Position numbers and translations under genes: made by a program
Assembly (NCBI RefSeq): GCF_030294945.1
Contig: NZ_AP018448.1
Coordinates: 6,726,001-6,790,000, forward strand
Length of the DNA: 64,000 nucleotides
Direction: 5' to 3'
Source: Streptomyces graminofaciens
GTDB lineage: Bacteria > Actinomycetota > Actinomycetes > Streptomycetales > Streptomycetaceae
Shown: positions 55,236-64,000 of the stretch, piece by piece
Numbering within the stretch: the stretch's first letter is position 1
Layout of the letters: each line of letters opens with the position of its first letter
Notes under the pieces: generated by a model
The model's database searches: none
Told to the model about the DNA's origin: nothing
Seen by the model: the letters and a program-made list of their open reading frames with translations, nothing else

Positions 55236-55952
55236 TCACCGACGGCGACGTGCCCGCCCCGCCCTGGCCGCCTTCGCTCGCTTCGCCGCGAACCGCACAC
55301 CGCCCGGACTCTCCCCCACCTCGACACGGACGACCGTGGACATCGGGTCCACCACGCCCTCGCCGACATGATGGATGGAGGTCTCCACGGCGCCGAGCTT
55401 GCTCAGAGCCGCGGCCGCGCTCTTCAGCTCCTCCTCGGCGGTATCGCCCTTGAGCGCAAGCATCTCTCCATAGGGGCGAAGCAGCGGAATGCCCCAGGTG
55501 GCCAGCCGATCCAGCGGAGCCACGGCTCGTGCCGTCACCACATGGACGGGCTGGAGTGTCCCGAGGACCTCCTCGGCGCGACCGCGGACGACAGTCACAT
55601 GGTCGAGGCCCAGCAGTTCAACGACCTCGTTCAGGAAGTTCGTGCGCCGCAGCAGCGGTTCGAGCAGGGTGATCTTCAGGTCCTCACGGACGAGGGCCAG
55701 CGGAATGCCGGGCAGGCCGGCGCCCGAGCCGACGTCGCACACCGTCACGCCCTCGGGAACCACCTCGGAGAGCACCGCACAGTTCAACAGGTGCCTCTCC
55801 CACAGGCGGGGCACTTCTCGCGGGCCGATGAGCCCTCGCTGCACTCCGGCTTCCGCGAGGAGTTCGGCGTATCGGACCGCGTCCTCGTAGCGATCACCGA
55901 ATACGTCGCGCGCCTGCTCGGGCGCAGGGGGAAGCTCCGCTGCCTCCGTCAC
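55236..55952 (-). CDS. rsmG: 16S rRNA (guanine-N7) methyltransferase RsmG
   Basis: A 238-residue SAM-dependent methyltransferase modifying G527 of 16S rRNA. Motifs: LWERHLLNCAVLSEVVPEG, the SAM loop CDVGSGAGLPGIPLALVRED, ITLLEPLLRRTNFLNEVVEL, and VVTARAVAPLDRLATW. A basic C-terminal tail ends RAGRARRRR. GTG 55952 with GGAAGGA upstream is chosen. Loss-of-function is classically linked to low-level streptomycin resistance. It lies between jag and parA, the standard order. Confidence 0.96.
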   Translation of the reverse strand: MTEAAELPPAPEQARDVFGDRYEDAVRYAELLAEAGVQRGLIGPREVPRLWERHLLNCAVLSEVVPEGVTVCDVGSGAGLPGIPLALVREDLKITLLEPLLRRTNFLNEVVELLGLDHVTVVRGRAEEVLGTLQPVHVVTARAVAPLDRLATWGIPLLRPYGEMLALKGDTAEEELKSAAAALSKLGAVETSIHHVGEGVVDPMSTVVRVEVGESPGGVRFAAKRAKAARAGRARRRR

Positions 55953-56020
55953 GGGGACCGTCCTTCCGTACCGCAAGAGCGCACTGGGCGCTGACACCAG
56001 AACTACAGGCTGACAAAGTT

Positions 56021-56048
56021 CGGCCCCGTCTGCGGGCAGACGGGGCCG
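56021..56048 (-). terminator. Terminator of the rpmH-rnpA-yidD-yidC-jag operon
   Basis: A perfect 12-bp stem (CGGCCCCGTCTG and complement) with a 4-base CGGG loop and T-rich bases (ACTTTG) after it on the minus strand, 19 bases past jag. Confidence 0.88.
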
Positions 56049-56067
56049 GAGGGACGTACGTGCCGAA

Positions 56068-56580
56068 TCAGGCAGGCAGCACGACGACGAAGCGCTGGGG
56101 CTCCTCGCCCTCGGACTCGCTGCGCAGGCCCGCGGACTTGACCGCGTCGTGCACGACCTTGCGCTCGAAGGGCGTCATGGGCTTGAGCTTCACGGGCTCG
56201 CCGGTGCTCTTGGCCTCGGCTGCGGCCTTGGCGCCCAGCTCGGAGAGCTCAGCGCGCTTCTTGGCGCGGTAGCCCGCGATGTCCAGCATCAGACGGCTGC
56301 GGTCGCCGGTCTCGCGGTGCACGGCCAGGCGCGTGAGCTCCTGGAGCGCTTCGAGCACCTCGCCCTCCCGGCCGACGAGCTTGGTCAGATCGCGGCTGCC
56401 GGAGTCGCTGATGATCGAGACAGAGGCGCGGTCGGCCTCGACGTCCATGTCGATGTCGCCGTCGAGATCGGCGATGTCCAGCAGACCTTCCAGATAGTCC
56501 GCCGCGATCTCACCCTCCTGCTCCAGGCGGGTGAGGGTGTCGCCACCCTCGGAGGCGGCGGAGGTGGTGCCTTCCGTCAC
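56068..56580 (-). CDS. jag: Jag/KhpB RNA-binding protein (KH-R3H)
   Basis: A 170-residue protein. An acidic N-terminus is followed by a KH-like domain (DLTKLVGREGEVLEALQELT, with the GxxG-equivalent VGREGE) and an R3H domain (YRAKKRAELSELGAKAAAEA; PFERKVVHDAV with R3H-type residues). No Jag-N domain is present, as in other actinobacteria. It probably binds RNA in the yidC operon context. Fifteen bases after yidC. Confidence 0.94.
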   Translation of the reverse strand: MTEGTTSAASEGGDTLTRLEQEGEIAADYLEGLLDIADLDGDIDMDVEADRASVSIISDSGSRDLTKLVGREGEVLEALQELTRLAVHRETGDRSRLMLDIAGYRAKKRAELSELGAKAAAEAKSTGEPVKLKPMTPFERKVVHDAVKSAGLRSESEGEEPQRFVVVLPA

Positions 56581-56595
56581 GGGATGGGCTCCTTC

Positions 56596-57906
56596 TTACT
56601 TCTTGGACGGGGACTTGGGGCGCTGCTGACCCTTGCGCTGACCGGACTGGGCCTTGCTGCGACCACCGCTGCCGGGCTTGGGAGCGGGCTTCTGAGCGGC
56701 GGCAGCCGGCTTGGCATCCTGCGGCTCGTCGGACTTGGTCAGCGACGTGGGCTCAGCCTTCGGCTCGACGTCGTCGGCCTTCGCATCGTCGGCCTTCGCA
56801 TCGTCGGCCTTCGTGATGCCGGACTGGCGCTGGGCCTTGGACTGCCGCTTGGGCTGCTGGCGCTTGGGGGTGCCGGTCGTCGGCGTACCGTCCTCGGCGA
56901 CGGCGACGGCCACGGCCTCGCTCTTCACCACGGTGCCGTCGGCCTGGGCCGCGAGGCCCTCCTTGCTCAGCCCCACGATGAACTTGCGCTCGTGCTCGTT
57001 GCGGTCGCGGCCCTTGGCGACGATGGCCTTGACGATGGTGCGCTCACGGCGGTTGCGGGTCTTGCCGTGGCTCGTGACGTGCTTGAAAAGGCGCTCGAGG
57101 TAGGCGGCCTGGGCCTTGGAACCCGGGGTCGGGTTGTTGTGGATGACGTACATCTGCTGGCCCATCGTCCACACGTTGGTGGTCAGCCAGTAGACGAGGA
57201 CACCGACCGGGAAATTGATGCCGAAGACCGCGAACATGATCGGGAAGATGTACATCAGCATCTTCTGCTGCTGCATGAAGGGCGTCTTCACCGAGGTGTC
57301 GACGTTCTTCGTCATCAGCTGACGCTGCGTGTAGAACTGCGAGAACGACATCAGGACGATCATGAGCGCGGTGACCACGCGGACGTCGGTGATCGAGGCA
57401 TTGAGTGCCTCGACCTTCTCCGCGCTGTCGGTGAACTTCACCGCGAGCGGGGCGCCGAAGATGTGCGCCTTCTGAGCGCTCTGCAGCAGGCTCTCGTTGA
57501 TGACGCCGATGGTCTCGTTGTTCGCGATGCTGTTGAGCACGTGGTACAGGGCGAAGAAGAACGGGGACTGCGCCAGGATGGGAAGGCACGAGGAGAGCGG
57601 GTTGGTGCCCGACTCCTTGTACAGCTTCATCATCTCTTCGGACTGACGCTGCTTGTCGTTCTTGTAGCGCTCCTGGATCTTCTTCATCTCGGGCTGGAGC
57701 GTCTGCATGGCCCGGGTCGCCTTGATCTGCTTCACGAAGAGCGGGATCAGGCAGATACGGATCAGAACCACCAGGGACACGATGGACAGGCCCCAGGCCC
57801 AGCCCGTATCGGGGCCGAAGATCGCACCGTACAGCGAGTGGAACTGCACGATGACCCAGGAGACGGGTGTCGTGATGAAGCTGAAAAGACTGGCAATCGT
57901 GTCCAC
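56596..57906 (-). CDS. yidC: Membrane protein insertase YidC
   Basis: A 436-residue Oxa1/YidC insertase, gram-positive-type with no large periplasmic domain. Five hydrophobic helices include [55 protein letters not shown] and [20 protein letters not shown]. The C-terminal ~120 residues are Lys/Arg/Gln-rich with repeated [14 protein letters not shown] units, likely ribosome-contacting. It inserts membrane proteins with or without Sec. Confidence 0.95.
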   Translation of the reverse strand: MDTIASLFSFITTPVSWVIVQFHSLYGAIFGPDTGWAWGLSIVSLVVLIRICLIPLFVKQIKATRAMQTLQPEMKKIQERYKNDKQRQSEEMMKLYKESGTNPLSSCLPILAQSPFFFALYHVLNSIANNETIGVINESLLQSAQKAHIFGAPLAVKFTDSAEKVEALNASITDVRVVTALMIVLMSFSQFYTQRQLMTKNVDTSVKTPFMQQQKMLMYIFPIMFAVFGINFPVGVLVYWLTTNVWTMGQQMYVIHNNPTPGSKAQAAYLERLFKHVTSHGKTRNRRERTIVKAIVAKGRDRNEHERKFIVGLSKEGLAAQADGTVVKSEAVAVAVAEDGTPTTGTPKRQQPKRQSKAQRQSGITKADDAKADDAKADDVEPKAEPTSLTKSDEPQDAKPAAAAQKPAPKPGSGGRSKAQSGQRKGQQRPKSPSKK

Positions 57907-57909
57907 TAA

Positions 57910-58263
57910 TCATGCTCCTTGGGCATGGGACGGGCTCTCTGCGGCCGGGCTCGAAGGAACAGGTCCCTCGGTGGCCGGTTCGGCGGCGGAGGTCCCGCCC
58001 TTGCGTGCGCGCCAAGCGCTGCGCAGCGACTCGTGCCACCGTGGACGCTTGCGCGGCGGGACATGGTCCACGCCACCGAGCGACCACGGATTGCACCGCA
58101 GGATGCGCCAGGCGGTGAGTGCCGTGCCCTTGATCGCACCGTGCCGGTCGATGGCCTGGTAGCCGTAGTGGGAACACGACGGGTAGTACTTGCACACCGG
58201 CCCGAGCAGCGGACTGATGGTCCACTGATACAGCTTGATCAGCGCCAGTAGCGGGTACTTCAT
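57910..58263 (-). CDS. yidD: Membrane protein insertion efficiency factor YidD
   Basis: A 117-residue protein. [20 protein letters not shown], then [20 protein letters not shown] and [14 protein letters not shown] is the complete YidD signature with its three conserved Cys. The C-terminal ~40 residues are polar and variable. Four bases separate it from yidC, and its ATG overlaps the rnpA stop (ATGA), so it is translationally coupled on both sides. Confidence 0.95.
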   Translation of the reverse strand: MKYPLLALIKLYQWTISPLLGPVCKYYPSCSHYGYQAIDRHGAIKGTALTAWRILRCNPWSLGGVDHVPPRKRPRWHESLRSAWRARKGGTSAAEPATEGPVPSSPAAESPSHAQGA

Positions 58264-58631
58264 CGTGCGCCCCCTCCCAGCAGCCGCTGTATGGCGGCGT
58301 CCAGGTCTCGGGCCAGTTGTACGTGGTCGGCGTCGCCCGCGCCGGGCAGCGCTCGTACGACTACCAGGCTACCGGGGGGCAACTGGGCGACCCGGTCGCG
58401 CATCAGATGGCGAAGCCTGCGCTTCACCTGGTTTCGTACGACAGCTCCGCCCACGGCCTTGCTCACGACGAAACCCGCACGCGTCGGGGGAGCGCTCTCC
58501 CCAGGCGCGTGCGGGTCGGTGGCACCGCTACGTAGGTGGACGACGAGGAGCGGGCGTCCTGCCCGACGTCCCCGTCGTACCGCGGTCGCGAAGTCCTCGC
58601 GCCGCCTCAGCCGATGCTCGGTAGGCAGCAC
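58260..58631 (-). CDS. rnpA: Ribonuclease P protein component
   Basis: A 123-residue basic protein. [20 protein letters not shown] opens the fold and [20 protein letters not shown] followed by RRLRHLMRD is the RNR motif that contacts the RNase P RNA. It assists 5' processing of tRNAs. It lies 21 bases after rpmH, the universal order. Confidence 0.96.
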   Translation of the reverse strand: MLPTEHRLRRREDFATAVRRGRRAGRPLLVVHLRSGATDPHAPGESAPPTRAGFVVSKAVGGAVVRNQVKRRLRHLMRDRVAQLPPGSLVVVRALPGAGDADHVQLARDLDAAIQRLLGGGAR

Positions 58632-58652
58632 GACGTCATGACCTGATCAGGA

Positions 58653-58790
58653 TCAGGCGGACAGGCTGGCGCGACCCTTGCTGCGGCGGTTCGCGAGAAT
58701 CGCGCGGCCGGCACGGGTGCGCATCCGCAGGCGGAAGCCGTGGGTCTTCGCGCGGCGACGGTTGTTCGGCTGGAAGGTGCGCTTGCTCAC
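58653..58790 (-). CDS. rpmH: Ribosomal protein L34
   Basis: A 45-residue basic protein, [20 protein letters not shown] followed by [19 protein letters not shown], the L34 signature at the standard length. GTG 58790 starts it; the open frame upstream is artefactual. It is first in the operon toward jag and divergent from dnaA. Confidence 0.96.
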   Translation of the reverse strand: MSKRTFQPNNRRRAKTHGFRLRMRTRAGRAILANRRSKGRASLSA

Positions 58791-59209
58791 TCGGGGGCTC
58801 CAGAAATTAAATCGAAGTTTGCGGGTGCCGTCCTGGCTGTCACCGTGCGCCCACGAGTAGCTCGTATTAACGCCCGAGTGCACCGCTGTCCGATCACCTG
58901 ACGCGATCTGTGCCCATCGGAGGCAGGCGGCAGCAGCCATCGACAACTCGACCTGGTTACGGTACGCGCGGCTACGCCATCCGGTCAAACCGGAGGTCAG
59001 CAGGAGACACTATCCACAGGCTGGGGACAACAACTTGAACCGTACCGGCCGCCGTGACTACCGTGACTGAACTTGGATTCATTCCCTTCACCTTGGCGCT
59101 CGGTCCCCGACCCGGCCCGTTGACCTCGTTCCCGACCGCACCACCCGAGTTCCACCCCGACCCGTCCCCAGAACCACACGTTCGTGGGACCTGTGAGAGA
59201 GCGTGCCCT
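58791..59209. promoter_or_regulatory. rpmH-dnaA divergent promoter region with a DnaA box
   Basis: The 419-base gap must hold both outward promoters. CTATCCACA at 59010-59018 fits the YYVTCCACA DnaA-box consensus and lies 192 bases before the dnaA start, in line with DnaA autoregulation. GGGGACAAC beyond it is a weaker relative. Confidence 0.65.
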
Positions 59210-61177
59210 GTGGCTGACGTACCTGCCGATCTTGCCGCAGTGTGGCCACGAGTTCTGGAGCAGCTTCTCGGTGAGGGGCGCGGGCAGGGGGTCGAGGCGA
59301 AGGACGAGCACTGGATCAAGCGCTGCCAGCCCCTGGCTCTGGTCGCGGACACGGCGCTGCTCGCGGTTCCGAACGAGTTCGCGAAGGGCGTACTCGAAGG
59401 ACGGCTCGCGCCGGTCGTCAGCGAGACGTTGAGCCGGGAGTGCGGCCGCCCGATCCGGATCGCGATCACCGTCGACAGCTCGGTGGGCGAGCCCCCGGCC
59501 CCTCAGATGACGCCCCGGTACGAGGAGTCCGAGGCGCCCTCGGGCCCGGGCCGTGACGCATACGACGGTCACGGGCGTGACGCGTACGACAGTCAGGGGC
59601 GCGACCCCCGCGACTCCTACGAGAGCCCCTCCTCTTATGAGGGGCAGCCGCGCGACCCGTACGAGGGCTACGGCCGCCACCGCGCCGAGGGCAGGGGGCC
59701 CGGCCGCGGCGAGCAGCTGAGCGGCGGGCCCGCGGACCAGCTCCCGAACGGCCGCCAGGACCCGCTGCCCACCGCCCGCCCCGCGTACCCGTCCGACTAC
59801 CAGCGCCCCGAGCCGGGCGCCTGGCCCCGGCCGTCGCAGGACGACTACGGCTGGCAGCAGCAGCGACTCGGCTTCCCGGAGCGGGACCCGTACGCGTCGC
59901 CGTCGTCGGACTACCGCGCGCAGTCGATGGACAGGCCGCCGTACGAGCAGCAGCGCCCGGAGTACGACTCCCCGCGCGCCGACTACGACAGGCCGGGCGG
60001 CGACTACGACCGTCCCGACCGGCGGGAGCGGCCCGAGCCGCCGTCGGGCCCGGCGCATCGGGGCGGCCCGTCGCTGCCCTCGGTCGGCGGCGGCCCCGGT
60101 CCGAAGCCCGGCCCGACGGGTGCGGGTGGTGGTGCGGGCGAGCCCACGGCACGGCTGAACCCCAAGTACCTCTTCGACACGTTCGTCATCGGTGCCTCGA
60201 ACCGCTTCGCGCACGCGGCCGCGGTGGCGGTCGCCGAGGCGCCGGCGAAGGCGTACAACCCCCTCTTCATCTACGGGGAGTCGGGGCTCGGCAAGACCCA
60301 CCTGCTGCACGCGATCGGCCACTACGCGCGGAGCCTCTACCCCGGCACCCGGGTGCGGTACGTGAGCTCCGAGGAGTTCACCAACGAGTTCATCAACTCC
60401 ATCCGCGACGGCAAGGGCGACAGCTTCCGCAAGCGGTACCGGGAGATGGACATCCTGCTCGTCGACGACATCCAGTTCCTCGCGGACAAGGAGTCGACGC
60501 AGGAGGAGTTCTTCCACACCTTCAACACGCTCCACAACGCGAACAAGCAGATCGTGCTCTCCAGCGACCGGCCGCCCAAACAGCTGGTGACCCTGGAGGA
60601 CCGGCTGCGGAACCGTTTCGAGTGGGGTCTGATCACCGACGTCCAGCCGCCCGAGCTGGAGACCCGGATCGCGATCCTGCGCAAGAAGGCGGTGCAGGAG
60701 CAGCTGAACGCCCCGCCGGAGGTGCTGGAGTTCATCGCGTCCCGGATCTCTCGCAACATCCGCGAGCTGGAGGGCGCGCTGATCCGGGTGACGGCGTTCG
60801 CGTCGCTCAACCGCCAGCCGGTGGACCTGGGACTGACCGAGATCGTCCTCAAAGACCTGATCCCCGGGGGCGAGGACTCGGCCCCGGAGATCACCGCGAC
60901 GGCGATCATGGGCGCGACCGCCGACTACTTCGGCCTCACGGTCGAGGACCTGTGCGGCACCTCGCGCGGCCGCGCCCTGGTGACGGCGCGCCAGATCGCC
61001 ATGTACCTGTGCCGCGAGCTGACCGACCTGTCGCTGCCGAAGATCGGCGCCCAGTTCGGCGGCCGCGACCACACCACCGTCATGCACGCCGACCGCAAGA
61101 TCCGCGCGCTGATGGCCGAGCGACGCTCCATCTACAACCAGGTGACGGAGCTGACCAACCGCATCAAGAACGGCTGA
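59210..61177 (+). CDS. dnaA: Chromosomal replication initiator DnaA
   Basis: A 655-residue initiator, long because of its domain II. Domain I is at residues 1-90 ([20 protein letters not shown]). Domain II, about 95-320, is an acidic/Arg/Pro/Tyr-rich linker with repeats such as GRDAYD. The AAA+ core has [20 protein letters not shown] (Walker A near 356), [20 protein letters not shown] (Walker B) and the sensor region. Domain IV has the DnaA-box-binding signature [16 protein letters not shown] near 617. GTG 59210 gives the length usual for streptomycete DnaA. It is divergent from rpmH. Confidence 0.97.
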   Translation: MADVPADLAAVWPRVLEQLLGEGRGQGVEAKDEHWIKRCQPLALVADTALLAVPNEFAKGVLEGRLAPVVSETLSRECGRPIRIAITVDSSVGEPPAPQMTPRYEESEAPSGPGRDAYDGHGRDAYDSQGRDPRDSYESPSSYEGQPRDPYEGYGRHRAEGRGPGRGEQLSGGPADQLPNGRQDPLPTARPAYPSDYQRPEPGAWPRPSQDDYGWQQQRLGFPERDPYASPSSDYRAQSMDRPPYEQQRPEYDSPRADYDRPGGDYDRPDRRERPEPPSGPAHRGGPSLPSVGGGPGPKPGPTGAGGGAGEPTARLNPKYLFDTFVIGASNRFAHAAAVAVAEAPAKAYNPLFIYGESGLGKTHLLHAIGHYARSLYPGTRVRYVSSEEFTNEFINSIRDGKGDSFRKRYREMDILLVDDIQFLADKESTQEEFFHTFNTLHNANKQIVLSSDRPPKQLVTLEDRLRNRFEWGLITDVQPPELETRIAILRKKAVQEQLNAPPEVLEFIASRISRNIRELEGALIRVTAFASLNRQPVDLGLTEIVLKDLIPGGEDSAPEITATAIMGATADYFGLTVEDLCGTSRGRALVTARQIAMYLCRELTDLSLPKIGAQFGGRDHTTVMHADRKIRALMAERRSIYNQVTELTNRIKNG

Positions 61178-61197
61178 CAGCCACCTCGTACGCCACT

Positions 61198-61233
61198 GAG
61201 GGCGCCCCGGGACGAGTTCCCGAGGGCGCCCTC
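61198..61233 (+). terminator. Terminator of dnaA
   Basis: A 15-bp stem (GAGGGCGCCC plus CGGGA, one bulged A on the 3' side) 20 bases after the stop. Confidence 0.82.
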
Positions 61234-62088
61234 GGCGTTTGTAGTGCCCTTCGGACGGCTCCTGAGGCGTTGCCCGGCGCCCTCCGCCGTGGTCGTGCCG
61301 TCATCAGGTGTTCGAATACCGGCCGGGTTACGGCCATCCTCCACAGATTCGGGGACTTTCTCCCGTCCACACCCTGGGGACCGGGAAGTTATGCAGATCG
61401 TGTCCACAGGGGGAGCGGTTGGGAGATCATCGGTCCAGGTCAATCGCCTGTGGATTCGTGGACGAAAGATCTCCACAGGCTGTGGATGAAGTTGTGATCC
61501 ACAGCCTGTGGACGGAGTTGTCCACCGGCAACCCACAGGCTGTGGGCTGTTGTCCCCAGTGATCCCGAGCTTCTCCACATGGCTGTCCACTGTTCGGCAA
61601 GCCAACGCGCCTTCTCACCGCGTCGAGTGAAAGGCGTCACACGAAGTTGCCTGGTTGGGCTGTGGGAAAGGTGGGTAAACCTGGGGACGCCGTTGGGGAG
61701 AAGTCGCCCCGGGCTGTGCATGGGGTGTGCAGAACTTTCTGTTCTCCACAGATACCCCCGGTTGTCCACTGCCTCCACCCACAGGCCCGGTGGACAAAAT
61801 TTGCTGCCTGAGCTGGGAAAACGCAGTTATCCACGGTTTCCACAGGCCCTACTACTACTCCCAACTAGAGAGAGCTGGGAATCCGTTTCGAAGTGGGTCC
61901 TGTGCACAACTTGCTCCGGGCTGCCTGACCGCGCCTCGTCACGACTTGACCCTGAGAGGCTCCGAGTGTCAGTGGCGTGCGTCAGACTGTTCCCCGGTGT
62001 CCTTCCCGTCCCAGGGAGCCGTGACACCGAGACAGACGACGAAGCCAGGCAGGGCGAGAAGCGCCGGCAACAGCAGGAGGCGGCAACA
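61234..62088. other. oriC: Chromosomal replication origin oriC
   Basis: The dnaA-dnaN spacer of ~850 bases with no gene. It holds many DnaA boxes. Matches to YYVTCCACA are 61337-61345, 61363-61371, 61481-61489 (minus), 61507-61515 (minus), 61571-61579 and 61742-61750. Single-mismatch sites include 61400, 61469, 61495, 61518, 61583, 61762, 61789 (minus) and 61827. Two clusters (61337-61591 and 61742-61835) are separated by about 150 bases. Its position and box density define the streptomycete origin; a defined unwinding element is not obvious. Confidence 0.95.
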
Positions 62089-63219
62089 GTGAAGATCCGG
62101 GTGGAACGCGACGTACTCGCGGAGGCAGTGGCCTGGGCGGCGCGCAGCCTCCCGGCCCGTCCGCCGGCGCCTGTCCTCGCCGGCCTCCTGCTGAAGGCCG
62201 AGGAAGGCCAGCTGAGCCTCTCCAGCTTCGACTACGAGGTCTCGGCGCGTGTGTCCGTGGAGACGGAGGTCGAGGAGGAGGGCACGGTCCTCGTCTCGGG
62301 CCGTCTGCTCGCCGACATCTGCCGCGCCCTTCCCAACCGCCCGGTGGAGATCTCCACAGACGGTGTACGGGCGACGGTGGTCTGCGGCTCCTCGCGGTTC
62401 ACGCTCCACACCCTGCCTGTGGAGGAATACCCCGCCCTGCCGCAGATGCCGACTGCGACCGGCACCGTCCCCGGTGAGGTCTTCGCCTCCGCCGCCGCCC
62501 AGGTGGCCATCGCAGCCGGGCGCGACGACACGCTGCCGGTGCTCACCGGTGTGCGTATCGAGATCGAGGGCGACACGGTCACGCTGGCCTCCACCGACCG
62601 CTACCGCTTCGCGGTCCGCGAGTTCCTGTGGAAGCCGGAGAACCCGGACGCGTCCGCGGTCGCCCTGGTGCCCGCCAAGACGCTCCTGGACACCGCCAAG
62701 GCCCTCACGAGCGGCGACAGCGTCATCCTGGCGCTCTCCGGCTCCGGCGCCGGCGAGGGCCTGATCGGTTTCGAGGGCGCCGGCCGTCGTACGACGACGC
62801 GTCTCCTCGAGGGCGATCTGCCGAAGTACCGCACGCTGTTCCCGACGGAGTTCAACAGCGTGGCCGTCATCGAGACCGCCCCCTTCGTGGAGGCCGTGAA
62901 GCGCGTGGCCCTGGTCGCCGAGCGGAACACCCCGGTGCGGCTCAGCTTCGAGCAGGGCGTGCTGATCCTGGAGGCCGGCTCCAGCGACGACGCACAGGCT
63001 GTGGAAAGGGTCGACGCCCAGCTGGACGGCGACGACATCTCGATCGCCTTCAACCCGACCTTCCTGCTGGACGGCCTGAGCGCCATCGACTCCCCGGTCG
63101 CCCAGCTGTCCTTCACGACGTCCACGAAGCCCGCGCTGCTCAGCGGCAAGCCGGCGGTGGACGCGGAGGCGGACGAGGCCTACAAGTACCTGATCATGCC
63201 GGTGCGACTGAGCGGCTGA
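62089..63219 (+). CDS. dnaN: DNA polymerase III beta subunit (sliding clamp)
   Basis: A 376-residue clamp with three repeated domains: KIRVERDVLAEAVAWAARSL (I), GEVFASAAAQVAIAAGRDDT with LPVLTGVRIEIEG (II), and VAVIETAPFVEAVKRVALVA (III), ending AYKYLIMPVRLSG. This C-terminal P-M-R-L is the partner-binding pocket. It tethers polymerase to DNA and lies directly after oriC. GTG 62089 with AGGAGG upstream fixes the start. Confidence 0.97.
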   Translation: MKIRVERDVLAEAVAWAARSLPARPPAPVLAGLLLKAEEGQLSLSSFDYEVSARVSVETEVEEEGTVLVSGRLLADICRALPNRPVEISTDGVRATVVCGSSRFTLHTLPVEEYPALPQMPTATGTVPGEVFASAAAQVAIAAGRDDTLPVLTGVRIEIEGDTVTLASTDRYRFAVREFLWKPENPDASAVALVPAKTLLDTAKALTSGDSVILALSGSGAGEGLIGFEGAGRRTTTRLLEGDLPKYRTLFPTEFNSVAVIETAPFVEAVKRVALVAERNTPVRLSFEQGVLILEAGSSDDAQAVERVDAQLDGDDISIAFNPTFLLDGLSAIDSPVAQLSFTTSTKPALLSGKPAVDAEADEAYKYLIMPVRLSG

Positions 63220-63229
63220 GCCGTCGCAG

Positions 63230-63238
63230 TTGTCCACA
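63230..63238 (+). promoter_or_regulatory. Exact TTGTCCACA DnaA box after dnaN
   Basis: A perfect copy of the preferred streptomycete box, 11 bases past the dnaN stop and outside the dnaA-dnaN spacer. Confidence 0.7.
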
Positions 63239-63246
63239 GTGCTGTG

Positions 63247-63273
63247 GGGCCCGGTGGATGGATCACCGGGCCC
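63247..63273 (+). terminator. Terminator of dnaN
   Basis: A perfect 10-bp GC stem (GGGCCCGGTG and complement) with a 7-base loop. Confidence 0.82.
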
Positions 63274-63412
63274 TCGGCATGAGGGCGTGAAGCCGCAGGT
63301 CGGAGCGTACGTATGAGCGGGTATGCCCACAGGTGTGCATGAGCGTCCGGGTTTAGGCTCGTGCATGGGCACACAGGTGCCCCACTGCACGTCGCTACCT
63401 AAGGAACAACTG

Positions 63413-64000
63413 ATGGAGCTCGGTCTCGTCGGCCTCGGCAAGATGGGCGGCAACATGCGCGAGCGAATACGCCGCGCGGGCCTCACCGTCATCGGATACG
63501 ACCGGAACCCGGACCTCGCCGATGTCCACAGCCTCGAAGAGCTTGTGGGCGCGCTCAAGGGTCCGAGGGTCGTGTGGGTGATGGTCCCGGCCGGAGCCGC
63601 CACCCAGTCGACCATCGACGAGCTGGCCGAGCTGCTGGAGCCCGGCGACGTCGTCGTGGACGGCGGGAACTCCCGCTGGACGGACGACGAGAAGCACGCC
63701 GAGGAGCTGGCGGCCAAGGGCATCGGCTTCGTCGACTGCGGTGTCTCCGGCGGTGTCTGGGGCCTGGAGAACGGCTACGCGCTGATGTACGGCGGCGACG
63801 CCGAGAACGTCGCCAAGGTGCTGCCGGTCTTCGACGCACTGAAGCCCAAGGGCGACTTCGGCGCGGTCCACGCGGGCAAGGTCGGCGCCGGCCACTTCGC
63901 GAAGATGGTCCACAACGGCATCGAGTACGCGATGATGCAGGCGTACGCGGAGGGCTGGGAGCTGCTCGAGAAGGTCGACTCGGTCACGGACGTCCGTGAG
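63413..64000 (+). CDS. gnd: 6-phosphogluconate dehydrogenase, N-terminal part (cut by window end)
   Basis: 196 codons are visible and the gene runs off the window. MELGLVGLGKMGGNMRERIR is the NAD(P)-binding motif; VVDGGNSRWTDDEKHAEELA and VDCGVSGGVWGLENGYALM match the substrate-binding part, with GAGHFAKMVHNGIEYAMMQA carrying the catalytic Lys. The ENGYALM variant suggests the short, decarboxylating (YqeC/GndA-like) form. It follows dnaN as in other streptomycetes. ATG 63413 is preceded by AAGGA. Confidence 0.93.
   Translation, partial: MELGLVGLGKMGGNMRERIRRAGLTVIGYDRNPDLADVHSLEELVGALKGPRVVWVMVPAGAATQSTIDELAELLEPGDVVVDGGNSRWTDDEKHAEELAAKGIGFVDCGVSGGVWGLENGYALMYGGDAENVAKVLPVFDALKPKGDFGAVHAGKVGAGHFAKMVHNGIEYAMMQAYAEGWELLEKVDSVTDVRE

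Noticed and set aside
58997..61087. Very long open frame antisense to dnaA (~696 codons).
   Set aside because: It mirrors the codon-position GC bias of dnaA on the other strand, has no ribosome-binding site and no domain-like sequence. The same holds for the other long antisense frames (for example opposite parB, murJ, DUF6049 and the PBP gene).
61234..62088. Possible small genes within the dnaA-dnaN spacer.
   Set aside because: Open frames there run through DnaA boxes, lack ribosome-binding sites and have no family features.

Overview
The window is the oriC-proximal core of a high-GC actinomycete chromosome, and the gene content and order point to Streptomyces. The strongest signs are an adjacent ssgR-ssgA pair (sporulation genes specific to streptomycetes and relatives), DnaA with a very long proline/arginine/tyrosine-rich linker domain, the order rpmH-dnaA-dnaN-gnd with a large multi-box spacer between dnaA and dnaN, a linked parAB locus, and 16 copies or near-copies of the ParB site GTTTCACGTGAAAC. 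Codon third positions are strongly G/C throughout, so most long open frames opposite real genes are composition artefacts.

Layout. 1-4900: end of a LacI-type regulator, a metallophosphoesterase, a membrane protein, an 8-bp tandem repeat array, and thiC with its TPP riboswitch. 4900-11300: YibE/F membrane protein, ssgA and ssgR, a small DUF5326 protein, a cupin, a holin-like protein, a low-molecular-weight phosphatase and a PLP trans-sulfuration-type enzyme. 11400-22500 is the most variable part: a decayed LysR gene, a truncated HAD phosphatase, two NUDIX proteins, a globin-reductase, two acetyltransferases, a serine hydrolase, and two divergent regulator/enzyme pairs with visible operators (alpha/beta hydrolase with TetR; TetR with a TetX-like flavin monooxygenase). 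22800-28000: dnaB, a MATE exporter, and the rpsF-ssb-rpsR-rplI operon. 28200-41300: cell-envelope genes (FemX-like transferase, alanine-racemase-like protein, GT87-like mannosyltransferase, bifunctional penicillin-binding protein), a PadR regulator next to inositol phosphate synthase, an MFS protein and the CCA-adding enzyme. 41500-58800: the conserved actinobacterial block DUF6049 - MurJ - pseudokinase - sigM - anti-sigma - trxB - trxA - GNAT - parB - parA - rsmG - jag - yidC - yidD - rnpA - rpmH. 59200-64000: dnaA, oriC, dnaN and the start of gnd.

How the parts work together: DnaA binds the box-rich spacer to start replication with DnaB and the DnaN clamp. ParB loads on the scattered parS sites and, with ParA, organises and segregates the origin, notably at sporulation septation where SsgA also acts. 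The sigM block couples lipid II flipping (MurJ and its pseudokinase) and protein insertion (YidC/YidD) with thiol redox control (trxBA, which has a clear sigma-R promoter).

The most interesting observations concern parS sites that seem to do two jobs: one forms the tip of the P3 stem of the thiC TPP riboswitch, two form the centres of perfect 42- and 48-bp palindromes between convergent genes, and three lie inside genes, always in the one frame that encodes Val-Ser-Arg-Glu-Thr. A tandem duplication of a parS unit with one decayed copy is also visible. No phage, insertion sequence, CRISPR array or secure tRNA/rRNA gene was seen.
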